Positions 22,515-35,597 of a stretch of DNA of 64,000 bases are shown here, piece by piece. The stretch is from contig NW_019774613.1 in assembly GCF_001039355.2 (NCBI RefSeq), forward strand, positions 100,357-164,356, in the 5' to 3' direction. The notes below the pieces were generated by a model. That model had not been told where the DNA came from. It ran no database searches and was given only the letters and a program-made list of their open reading frames with translations. The first letter of the stretch is position 1. Each line of letters begins with the position of its first letter. Source of the stretch: Lingula anatina (taxonomy: Eukaryota; Brachiopoda; Lingulata; Lingulida; Lingulidae). Both the position numbers and the translations under genes were made by a program.

Positions 22515-25500
22515 GCAGAGATGAATAAAACTGCATCAAACTCCTAAACCAGTTTCATAGGGCCCCCTAATTAATTTTTTCCAAGGTTTGATACCACCCA
22601 GGACAAGTCAGTGACACCCACCTTGAGGAAGTCTGCCAGGTGCGTCAGCACTCCTACTCGCACCTCGTCCAAGTCCTTCAGGAAGCCGTCAAACACGGGC
22701 ACCAAGTCCTTCTCCGTCACTTCAGGCCCCATGATGGTCGCCAGCTCGTGTATGGAAAATGCTAGCGTGCGGCGCACTTTCCACTAAAATATATTACGGT
22801 AATTCTCCAATCTATACGAACGATTTAAATTAATTATTTTTGGAAGATAATCATTTTGTTCGTAAGACTTGAAATTCAGTCTGCTAAAAATTGCCACGCG
22901 TTCGTATCCATTGAAAAACGAATGGAATACGTCTGTACCGGAAGTTATCTCCACTTACCTACATTGCTAANCCGTATGAATTATGGTCTAAAGTATGTTT
23001 CATTAAGACTGCAATTTTACTTGTTATAAAAGCAAAGATTCCCAAACATATTCTAGGCATGACAGACATACTAGCACTGTGTACCTGAATAGAAAATGCT
23101 AGCATATGACGCATTTTCCACTAAAATGTATAATGTATTTATCGTTTACAGTATATTTCATTAAGATTGCAATATACTTGTTATATGACACAGATACACA
23201 TGACAATATATTACATTAAGTACAAACCTGAATATTCTGTGACAGTTGGTCATACAAATCTTTGAGACAGGGCCAGTGTTCTCTGCCTAGTGTGTAAGCC
23301 ACAGCCGGGAAGCTGTATGCACAATGCCGTGCTATTTCAGAATCCACAGTTTGGGCCTGGGCAGCATCAGTCATGCTAAGGTAGTTATCCAGCAGAATCT
23401 GGGGGATCACGTCCTGAGGATATTCCATGTCACAAGGTCATGTTTGCATTCATTTTCAATTTCACATCGGCTAAATGAACACTCCAAATTGCAAGTGACC
23501 CTTAACTGTTTGCTAAATGACCACATACTTATCTTCCACTAAAATTGAGGAATGAGACTGCTATTTAGTGGAAACATTGGAATGTATGGCGTGTGGGCCA
23601 GGGGGACACTAAGGTTATTGATATTTTTGGCTCCCCCAAAAGTCTGAAATCCCCCAATAATCAGAAAAATCCCATCCCTGATAATTGTTTAAAAATTGCC
23701 TGGCCCCTGTTTCACAATAAAAGAAAAAAAACTTTAAAAAACTTAAGTCAGGTTCCCTGGCTAAGAACTTAACTGCCAAGGTTACATAGTCACATATTAC
23801 CCTATCAGGAGCAATGTCACAGCACTCTCATGGAAATCCTAGTCAACCGAGCCAGAGAACTGACATAGAAATTTTTTTTTTTTTTTGTGAAACTGGGCTC
23901 TGGTGAAGAAGGAAGGTAATCAGGGGACTTACCTGCAGTTTGGTAATGGTATTCCCTGTAGAGCTGGTGGACCCCCTGTGGGCCATTTCCATCCCCGAGA
24001 ACGTGTGAGTGAACGAGGGCACCCCACCCTCACCTCCGTACATACCACTGGGCGAATTCACATCTGGAAATTTTTGATAAAAAATGTGCAATATTAAATT
24101 AACCACCAAGTGCTAGCTGTTAAACATATTCATATGCAAATGATGCCGAGCTCTACAGCTTACATTTGCAAACAACCAATGTAACAGACTTTTCATTAAA
24201 AATCATGGTCTTGCCAAGAACTGTATCCTTTACAAATGACATCACTTCATTTTAATAAACAATCTTGCCCAGCATGCAGAATTCTTGATGGGTTAGTACG
24301 TGAAAATCAGCATACAGCAAATTACTGAGACTGAGTAATCTTTGAGCAAAGCAAGTTTTTATATTATGTGCTGTGGTCTAATGTCAAAGGTCTTGGAAGA
24401 CCCATACTGTATAGATAGGTTACAAAAGACTAACAAAAGATGAAGGCACTTCCAACTAAAACAGCTATTAGAGAAACAAGAGGATGAGCAACAGCCCTTG
24501 CAATAATTACATGGAGTGGTGGGTATGTGCCGTATTGATATTGTTATGATGGGTTTAAGAACTAAATTTTATGATAAATCATCATTCTGAGTTATTTCAC
24601 AAGTTTATAAGCGTTCTATTATTTATGGAACAAATCAAATAATGAAATATACTTTTAGGCATTCCTGCTGAATTTTAACATCTTTTTCCATTGAATGAAA
24701 TCCATTAAAAATGAAAATTAAAAAAATACTGATTTAGAATAGAGTACAGATCTTGGGCAAATGAATCGATTTTCCTGAAACATCATACTTTTCATTTTAA
24801 AATTTGTATGATGGCAATAAAATGTATCAATAAATGCAGTAAAGGAACAAAAAAAAATAAAATAAAATTTGCTATTCTTATCCAGAATTGCAAAATCCTG
24901 GAAAAGGGCATTTCTGAATATAGGATTCCATATATATGAATTCATGTAAAGGAGGACACTGGCCTAAACAACCAGAAATGTCCAAACACATAACTGTCTG
25001 ATCATAAAAAAGGGGGAAGAAATTTTCCAACTCTTCAAACTGGGTGGGGAGTGGGGTTTGGGGTGGGGGGGGACCTTCATTGGACAACGTTTACCTACTG
25101 TACCTTGCACCACACCATTGATCACAGCCATCGTGGACTCGTTCAAATTCTGACCAATCACGTGCATGCTGCCGATATAGTCGGTTTCCTCTGGTTCCTC
25201 GGCACTCACCAAGTTAACACTCGCAGTATGGATTTTCACCTCACCTTCGTCAGAGAGCTCCAAGTCTCCGTCTCCGGAAGAAGAGGGTGTTGGCGAGCTA
25301 TCGACCTCAACGTCCATTTTTGAGGAGAACACTTTATGCTGGACTGGGTCCACCACTTTTGCCGTCACGTGAATATTTGTAGCTTTACCTTCAACAATAT
25401 CCAAGTGTAAATCTAACTGGGGTAAAGGCGTCCGCCAGTAATTAAAACTGGAGAAGGCGGCCATATTGTCCAAATGAATGTGCGTTGCCCCTGAGGCACT

Positions 25501-28500
25501 GGTGGTTGATTCCTGACTCTGAAAACCTTGTTCGCTTGGTGTATCACAGGCGTTAATGACGTCATCGGAATCGGGATCTGATGACTGAGGCACACTGGGA
25601 TGAGACTGCTTCCACTTTTCGGCACGCTTTTCTTCGACGGAAAGCACGTCATTATGCTTATCGATACCATCTCCACTGCCGTTCTCTTCACTTAAACTAC
25701 TCGCCTCAATTTCCATAGCAAGGTTATTTATGTAATCTTCTATAGATAAAATATCATTCTGACTATTGTCAATAGCTTCTTCAGCCGTGGAACCACTCTT
25801 ATCAGACACCGATTCTGTCACCTGCCTAGAATCCTGAACGCTGTCGGTGTCATTTGTACTAGTCCTTGCATTATTACTGTTACTGCCTATTTGTTGTTCT
25901 TGATGCTGAATTGTGTTGTTTGGAATTTCAGGAGTCTTCACCTCCTGCTCTTTGTCACCCTCTTTGGTCCCCTCTGGATTTCCTTCTTCTCCCTTCTTCT
26001 CTCCATCACTTTTGTTGTTGTTTGCCTCTTCTGTTGTTGGAGATTTGGTGCTGCAAAAAATGAAGCGCAATTCTCATTTCTAATCAATTTTTCTTGTAGC
26101 ATTCAAGCTCATCTAAGCAAAACAACATGCTGACTAGGAGTCAGTAAATTCTAGAATCAATAACAATATGAAAAGCAAAATGACTACCTCAAACTGCTTT
26201 AATGTCAGAAAGAAAAAAAAAACGTAAGTTCAGTAATTATTGTACAACTAATATAAAGGAAATCTCACTTGTTTTTCTGTGGCGCCACCTGTCCGACCGA
26301 TAAGACACCATCTTCATTGAAGTAGAGCCCAGTGATGCTGGGATCAGCAAAAGTGGAGATGAAGGGACCTAGAGCCTGGAAAGCTGCCATACGCACCTAG
26401 ATAAGAAAAAACAAAAACATGTTTTATCAGAGGACATTTGGGTTTAGTGAAGGGTGACATGAGTGAAAACGGCAACTGATCAAAATCAGGTTGTCTGATA
26501 TAATGTGGTACCAGGCGGCTGATCTGTAAGTTGGTCTTTGGTTTATGAACAGTTCAGATTGGAAGGGGTTTATTTTAACTCAATTCTACCTGGACCTTCA
26601 AATTAAACCAAGATCTCTTTCTTCAATTAATTTTATTCCATAAACAAAACAAATTTTGGCCATTGTAACCACAGCATCACTAGAGACAATAAGGATTTTG
26701 ATTTTGAAATGCCAAACATGTACCAACTTCACAAACAAAATAAACTTTAAAGATGCATACAAAGTCAATTTTTTGTCACAAAAACCAACCAAATGCCAGC
26801 ATATGGCTTCAAGTAGTATAACTAAGAGAATTACCAAAAGGCATTATTTAATTTTACCCGAAAATGATGTTTGAACGGATTTTTCTGCTGCCATTCTAAG
26901 CTGTATGTCAATGGGGTAGGAAAGTAAGTCACGAAAGTAGGTTAAATTTACAACCATAAATTTAAAGAAAGGAGCAGTCTAAAGGTCTTTTATGGCTGAT
27001 TGAGTGCTCTATTCAGTTTATCCCTTGGCATGTCGAATTTATTTGAGTCATATAAGAATCTAGTAGAAGTGGTTTACGTGTGTTACTGGGAATCCACGCT
27101 CCACCGATGCTCGGTTCGTATGTACCTTTAAAAATTAATGCAGTACTTACCCATCTAGATTGATCACATAATAAGTTAATGAACAGCCCAGCTAGTTCTT
27201 TCTTGCGACATTCTTGTGAGCACGCACACGAAACGGCCGTGAAACACTCTGCACATGCTTTCCGGACATTCCACACTCCATCTTCACAAAGGTAATGGAA
27301 TTTTGGCAACTGTAAACACATAATTACAGAAGTAAATAAATAAATACATATTTTTATACATATAGCTGTGATCACTGTTACGTTGCACTAGTACTCCTGT
27401 CAATTGTATCCTATCAATGGGCATTATAACTAAAGCGAGTATAACTCGTGGTCACCTTTGGTGACAACTGTGGACAAAAATAAAGGAGCCCGGATGTGGA
27501 GGTTTTTGGACACACCCACTGAGATAGGAAGGAAAGAGAGACATGTAGGCGTGGAGAGCAAGGAGCTAGGATAGATGGACTACGTCTTAACTGATCGTGG
27601 ATGTATAGTACTATACATGGAGGTAAAGGAAAGTGAGTGACTGTACGTGTACTAGTACACAAGTTGATGGAAAATATGGAAGCTTGAAAAAGCGAGTGAT
27701 TGTACATGCATCAGTACACAAGTTGACTGAAAACAGAGAGGGAACTATGATTGACAAAAGATAAGTAACGTTGAGAAAAAGCATTGACTATTACGAACAA
27801 CGCAAGGAAGGTATGTAGGCCTACACAAATGAACAATGACAATGAAATGGAAGTGCGTGGAATGACTCTCTTATCCTGTGAACACTAACTTTGCTTGAAC
27901 ATTATAAAGCCCATATTCGTTAAGTTATTTAGTTCAATGTTATTGTATGTTTAGTTAGGTTTTAGTTCAATTAGTAAAATATTATCATTTTAATTTGAGG
28001 TGTTTGTTTTCATTCGTATTTATGTTTATGCTTTATTTTTTTGTTACTAAAGAACTCAATATAGGACGTAACATCACTACAAAATATTTCATTGCATATG
28101 TTGTGTTATAAACTAGCACTAATAATTTACATTAATTGCCAGCCATTTACTCTTTCTTTGAACGTATCTGTAATAGGCTGTACCATTCCCCTGAAGAACA
28201 CTGTTGTCATAAGATAAGATACAACAAACTAAGCAACATTTATCAGTTGACAAGAATGAAAGGGGGAATTGGGGGGGGGGGGAGAAGAGAGAGAGAGAGT
28301 GTGTACAAGAGGAAAAATATTATACATACCAAATGCTTTTCCGTAGCCGCGGTGCCAACAACACTGCACATTTCACCAAAGTTAGCTGCACAGACCTGAA
28401 GCACATATAATATACATATTACACATATACATATTACACATATACATATACAATATTATCAAGAAAACAAATCAGACACCAAAGCCTGAACAAATACACA

Positions 28501-31500
28501 CATGGGACAACTTTAACATTCACAATTATTTCTATATCCAAACAACCAGGATTAACAACTTCACCACAGCATACTCCCAATATAGGCTAATTCAAGAGTT
28601 TTCCCAGCAAACCGTCCAGCTGTCACTTGGACGGCCTCCAGCATCACCAACCGGCCTATATTTTCAAAGACGGCTGGACGGCTTATGGTTTTTTGGACAT
28701 ATGAAGGCTTTAGGCACACCTGGACTCCCCAAAATTTTGTAGGAAATGAAAGGTAGTAATTTTAGGCGCCCTGCATCCCCAATCCTGGGAAAAGCCCAGG
28801 GCTTATCATTACCTGATTACTATCTACAGATGTCGCATTCATAAACACCTTAAATTTCCACATACATGTTTTCTGTTAATACCACAGCTAGAAGATATCT
28901 GCTGCTGTCTTACCTTTCTGATGTGAAACAAAGGGTCTGTGCAGAGAACCACAAATCTGGGTAAAAACAACCTTTCTGCCATGTCGCTCCCCACCAGAGG
29001 TGTCATCTTGCTCATCAACTAGAAAATAAATGCAAAATAAGTAGTTTAACTGATACAGTTTTTAGATCCATCCGAGGTGACCAGAATATGGCTTAATGAC
29101 AGATTTCTTGTTGTTGAATGGTGGGAAACTAGTCTCTTTTGAACACCTGTTCTCATAAGACTCTTAACTCCAGCTTTTTGACCAATTTGTAAACCCATTT
29201 TCAAAATATAATTCATGTCAAAAATATAATTAAAATTTTATCACATCAATTATATGCACTGCCCAAGTTGTATGAAAATCATCAGATTCATCGGCTAAGT
29301 ATCAAAGTTTTCTTCATGTGTGATAATTTCAGTGCTGAGGAAAGCAGCCAATAGCTCATCAAAGCAGGCTGTGATATGATATCACTAAGACACATCACAA
29401 CCCCTCTAATGGCTATGGGAAGCAAATACTTCAAAACAAAATTCTTGAAGAGCTGGTGGTTTTTCCTAGAATTATTTGGACTGGTTCTCCTCTTATGTCA
29501 ATATTTTCACCAAAATTTTGGGTTGGAGTTCATTTGCATGAAAACTTAGGCTGTGTCTGAGCCAAATATTTCTTTAATATCGATCAGATTTTCATTAATC
29601 ATGCAAAAAAAACAGACTATGATAGAGATATAAGCTGTAAAAGTATTCTCCAAATATCAATTTAGCAACTTAAAGACATTATTGTGGAAAGATTATGAAG
29701 TATCAAGTGTCGGCTGAAAGAGCTCATTATATATGTGATCATATTCCATTTCAGTGCAACCAGATATTGAGCTCTTAAGTATATTTCTATAAAATCAAGA
29801 ACAATAATTGATCCCATTTCCAAGGTTTTCATGTGACGAGGGGAAACTTGTAAAAACTTAACAGCAATGACACTGGAAATACAGAAATAATTTAAATTTA
29901 CAGACACAAAAGTGGCAACATTAATTAAATATGTTAATCATGATGCTTCAGAACAATCACAAAATCCGTGGTCTTAGGGACTGGATGTTATACCAGAGAC
30001 AATCACAGAGTCAGCATGGTAAAACAGCTCATCAAAGCAGGCTGTGATATGACAGAAAACAACATAACACAGGAAGCTCTGAGGGCTGGTCTCCCACAAT
30101 AGATGGCAGCACGTTCCAAGGTACAGCAGTTCATATGAACAGTCCACAGAAGGTTGAAAATTAAAGACACTAGATTCCTTCTTAGGAATATCCTATCTTT
30201 TAGAAATTTCCACAGATATTTAATAACAAACTAGCTCTGAATAGCAATTCTCTTCCAAAGCAGGACTCCATGACCATAATTACTTCTGTATCAATGTTAT
30301 GGGAAACTATTCACCAAATCCCATCACAAGCAGAGCCAGTGGCAGTCGTCTGGTGTTGTGTATAGCTCATCAAAGCAGGCTGTGATAGGAAAGCTAGCAC
30401 ACCCTGTCACAACCACTTTGACCAGCCACACAACACACTTGTCTCATCTCAACTAACACATTCCTTACATATGACACATCCAGGGGCGACTCTATGCAAG
30501 ATCGCCGATATTTACAGCACGTTCAAATTTGATCTAAGAGAAAATTTTCCATAACTTAAGCTCCCAAAGTCTGTAACATTGGACCAGGTATAACAAAAGA
30601 AAAGACATCAATTCTTCATTCAATCATTCCGATAGTGAATACCACATATACTAGACTCTACAACGGTCAAAGTCAAAATAAGTGGCGATGTTCAAGAAGT
30701 TCATTCCATCATTCTAGCCAGTTTAAGTGAGAGCATCATGGTGACATTCATGCAAAAAAAGTTGCAGTGATGTTAACGAACCAGGCAATTGTGACCATGA
30801 CAACTTGTATTAATATGCAAACCCTGGTGTCTTGTTAGGCAGGCAGTGAGTTATGGTGAAGTGTGAAGATAGAAGCAGTCTGATCCAAGCAGGCTGTGAT
30901 ACGCTGTCACTGACACATACCACTGCCACTTAGACCAAACCACAGTCATCATGTGCACCAACAGCCAGGTGGAGCCACCAGCTTGGACCAAACCAGAGTC
31001 ATCATGTGCACCAACAGCCAGGTGGAGCCACCAGCTCAGACCAAACCACAGTCATCATGTACACCGAGAGAAAGGTGGAGCCACCAGCTTGCCTTGCTCA
31101 AATCAGTATCATTTCAAGACTCGCTTCTTAGTCATCAACCAGGTGGAGCAACAAACTTACTTTCTAAATCATTTAAAAATGCACTGCTTTCTTAGTTAAT
31201 GTTATTTTCCTTTTCCTTAAGTTTCTTTTTTGACATGTTGGCAAAAGCTGGCTGCCTAAAGCAAAATACTATGATTAGTCCATGAAAGCCTCTTTCCAAT
31301 GTGCACATAATTGCATGCTGTTCTTTGCATAAAACCTGCAAAACCTCCATTCTCCTAACACCCCTTTAACAGATAACATAGGGAGTTATATTGGATAAAA
31401 ATTTGGCTGTCATGGTTTTCCTTCTGAGGAAAACTAAGGTGTAGACTCTGAGGCTTCATCTGGCTCATCAAAACTGGCTGTGATAGCATTGATACATGCA

Positions 31501-34500
31501 CTACAACATACCAGGATTGACGCCCAGAGAAAACCAACAACACAAAGTAACATTATTCTGGGTCAGATAAATACTTGAAAAGTGTACTCAAAGTAAGTGG
31601 GAGAGAAAATACAATAAAGGTATTAATTTATCTCATTGCCCATCCAGAGCAGAAATTCTTTAACTAAGGGTTTTCTGACTGAACTTGACATTACAATTTG
31701 ATAATGCCTTAAAATTGTAAGAATTTGTCAAGAGATACGAAAGATTATAGTAAACCTCAGGTTTGACACAAAATCCCTCCATACAACCAAACTAACATAA
31801 ATTGCTCTTCCTAATCTTCATAAAAAAAATAAGTGCCCACAACCCCCTTTTTCCCAAAAATTTTCAGAGATGGCTCACGATGCCTCTCCTGCATGTACAG
31901 ATCTCTTCCTGCACCTCTTACCTTCCCTGCCAGGCAGTCTGCATCTTGTGTCATCTCCATGCAAAAGACACGGTAGTGAGGTACACAAGTACAGCATCTC
32001 ACTACCCATGTCTTTCACACAGAAATAACATACGCTGTTTTTTTAATATGGTGGCCATCTCCCATGCCTCCTCAGCGGTGACACATACATCATCTTTTTA
32101 ATATAGTGGCCGTCTCCTATGCCTCCTCAGCGGTGACTTTCAGGTCATCTTATTTAAATAACTATCTTAGATTGTCAAACTCAGCTTGCATTTTAACAAA
32201 ACAAAACCTCAAAGAAAACCTAAAATAAAATACAGATGTAGTTTTGAATGAGTGCCTTTTGAGTTTCACTTTCATCCTCTATGGCCTTGACCTTTTATGT
32301 CATGTGACCCTCTCATGGCCTGCTAATACTTACAGCCACTGCCTCAGTCCTATGTTCGTCAATACTATGTGGTCCAGTCAACTCTAGGATAACTGGGCAG
32401 ACTTGCTCTTCTACATCCTCTGCAATGCAAATTTGAATCAACATATATATCTTTCTCCAGAGAGCCATTCAGCCAACATTTGGCCAGCCATTAGCCTCAA
32501 AGGACAGCCTATATTTCTAGAGATGGCTGAATGGCTGACAAATTTTTGGGGAAATGATGGGTTGGTTGGTTGGGCTTGCTTGGGTTGGACTCCCTGTAAA
32601 TTGATGACAAAGTTACCGATTCACATTTTGAACTCGCTGTACCCCAAATTCTGAAAAAACACTGATCCAAAGTAGCACGTACTACAGCTTTTGAAAGAGT
32701 TGAATTGTCAAAAACATTTATAAATCAAATACTGACTGTGTGAATGTAACAAACTTTGAAACAATCAGACCCTATCTTTAAATAGAAATTTGTTTAAATG
32801 GAAGGAAAATGTGACTACAGGGTACTGAATCCTACTTTATACCAGATTATCCTTTTTCAAAAATATTTGTAAGTTGTACAAACCTCTTTCCACCAGCTCT
32901 TGCTCCAGTAGTACCAGTAATGCTGCTTGGCTCGTCTTCCTTACCTGTTCAAATATACAGACACATAACATGAGTTCTCTACTAGTATATATCTAATACA
33001 ATTCATGCCACAGTTTTTCTGCCTACATGTGAAACTTTATCATGTAGGTAAACATGTAAGATTATATGCATATCTAAGTCATAATGGTTACCAATCACAA
33101 AACTTGTTTCACTTTCAGACATGAAAAAGAAAGCATCCCTTTGCCTTGAGGTTTTCTATCATATACCAAAAGATAAAATTCAAATTAATTTGAAATGTTG
33201 CTGTTCTATATGAACACGACTTCTGCCACATCCATTTATCTGTTAATGTTTCCATTTTTATGGAGTATAAATAAATTGACAAGTTCCAAAAACAGAACCA
33301 ATGCCAAAAATAAACTTTTTTTCCCCCTAAACAACACTGTAACTTTCTGCATAACAAAAAGGTTCTAAAAACATTTTCTCGGGTTGATGAGATCTCTTCT
33401 CTAAGCCTCTAAAAATACACATCAGTGACCCGATTTGGCATTGTCCTTATGGAATATTAAAATAACACTGAAAAAACATCTTGTCATACATAGCTCACAG
33501 GCAGAAAACATATATGTACTGTTATTCTAGTTCATATAAATGCTATAATTACACTTACAGCTGAGGAGAAAACACGTTCCACCTGAATTTCTTCCTTTCA
33601 ACAAAATACAAGCAAATCCTCAAGAAGGCAGTAAAATAGTCAGGAAGAAATAGAAGGTGACGCTTACCTGTCTGTCCATGTCCAGTTCCCAATTTCACAA
33701 AAAGATTTAAGTCAATTTCCCTAGCTAAAAACTTCATTACCAAGGTTACTTGGTCACATGGGCATATATTATCCTATCAGGAGCAGTGTAACAGCACTCT
33801 CATGGAAATCCTAGTCAACTAAGCCAAGGAACTGACTTCACATTTCATGTAAAACTGGGGCCAGGAGGCACCACGTGTCACCTACCTGTCCATTTGTATC
33901 CAGGTGGCACCACGTGTCACCTACCTGTCCATTTGTATCCATGAGGTACCGCACCACCATGGGCATCAGGTACATGGGTACCGTGTCCTTCAGTGGCGTT
34001 ATGTGGCGATTCTCCTGGCAGAACATGGCAATGTGGGGCACCTGCTCCATCAGCTCCGACCTCACTGTGGGCTCTGGGGAATAACAAAAAAATTTAAGTT
34101 ATACTGACATCAAGGGTTTTCCCTGGTTTTCCCAGCAAAATGTCCAGCAGTCATTTGGACAGCTGCCAGCATCACAGGACGTCCTTTGTTTTCAAAGACA
34201 GCTTATGGATTTTTTTTGGAAATCTTACAGCTTTAGGCATACTTGGACTGCCTGAAATTTTGTAAGCAATTACCGGTTGTAATTTTGAATGGCCTGTACC
34301 CCCAAAAGCCTTGACTAACATGTGATAAATACACAGAAGCGTTCTGAAGGCTCAGTGCTTCTGCCATATTTCTTGTTCCCCTTCCCCCAAGTCTAATTTT
34401 CAGAAACGCATTAACTTGAAAGTCCTGGACGGCTCTCTCTCACCCAAATTTACATATAAATGTGTTTACAGCAGCTCTTACCAGGATCCTCAGATAACTG

Positions 34501-35279
34501 TATCATAATCTGCAGCAGTTTGGTGATGTCGTCCCCCGTCTCCGCCACCTGACGCAGGGTGTCCAGCAACCCCCGTGCCACCATCTGTCTGGAAATACAG
34601 AGAAACAGTTGTCTTGAACATCATCATTATCAAGTGCTCAAGAAAGTGAAATCAAACTAAAATAGCTTTTAACCATCAGCAGTGCGTATTTTTAATAAGC
34701 AAAATGGATTTAAGTTATTCTATTGTATTTTATTTTACTGACAGATCATATCAATTTTCATTGTATACTTTTATGTAGAAATATGACAAAAAATTATCAT
34801 CATCATCATCATCATCATCCTTCGCCCTTGGAAAGGAAGCAGCAGCAGCAACGTTTTGCCAGAGTTGTCTCTCTCTTATTATTGAAAGGATCGCACTTGT
34901 TTTGCAACCCAGTATCATTGATGTTGGTGCCAGAGCAAGTTACGTTTAGTCTGCCTCTGTTAGCTTTTCCCAAGGCGGCATCCAAAATATAAAATTTTGT
35001 CTTAAACACTATGCCTCAACTCTTCCTTTATGTAATTTAAAGATTCCAATTTCTATTTTTGTTTAAGCTCAAAACATCTACTAGTGCTGCCATAGGTAAT
35101 TCACAAATGACGCATTTCTTATGCAGTATGAAGAAACAAATACGCTATTCTCTTATCAGTTTATCAGATGAGCTTTTCTTTCCGCCATCAGGCCACCTGT
35201 TGTGATACAACTTTTCCATGATCTGATCTTAAAACTATCCCACAATGTATTTTGTTCCTCCATTTATTTATATTCTTTG

Positions 35280-35314
<35 letters not shown>

Positions 35315-35551
35315 TGAGTTTCATCTCATCTAACACTTATGTGCTGTTATTATTATTATGCAGAGCTGGTGAACAATTATCATATTTCCAGAGCAAACTG
35401 AACTCAAATTACTCCTGTTTTTTGTTTAAAATTAAGTTTGCATTAAAGCTAAAAATACTTTTGGGGTTAAACAAGTATTCACTGTTATAAATAGAAGTTG
35501 CATGTTGAATTACTTTTTTCTTTTGACCTTTAAAAATTTTCAACAAACCTC

Positions 35552-35597
<46 letters not shown>

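Noticed and set aside
30951-31199. Frame with repeated SCAPTARWSHQ peptides
   Set aside because: The repetition comes from the 53-bp intronic tandem repeat beside the mir-2 hairpin; it is on the strand opposite the host gene and has no homology.
29354-31485. The five 23-mers first read as generic dispersed repeats, snoRNAs or decoy exon starts (TATCACAG resembles a 3' splice site)
   Set aside because: Hairpin folding, the UAUCACAGCC seed, and the adjacent mir-71 identify them as mir-2 family. No consistent C/D or H/ACA box layout was found.
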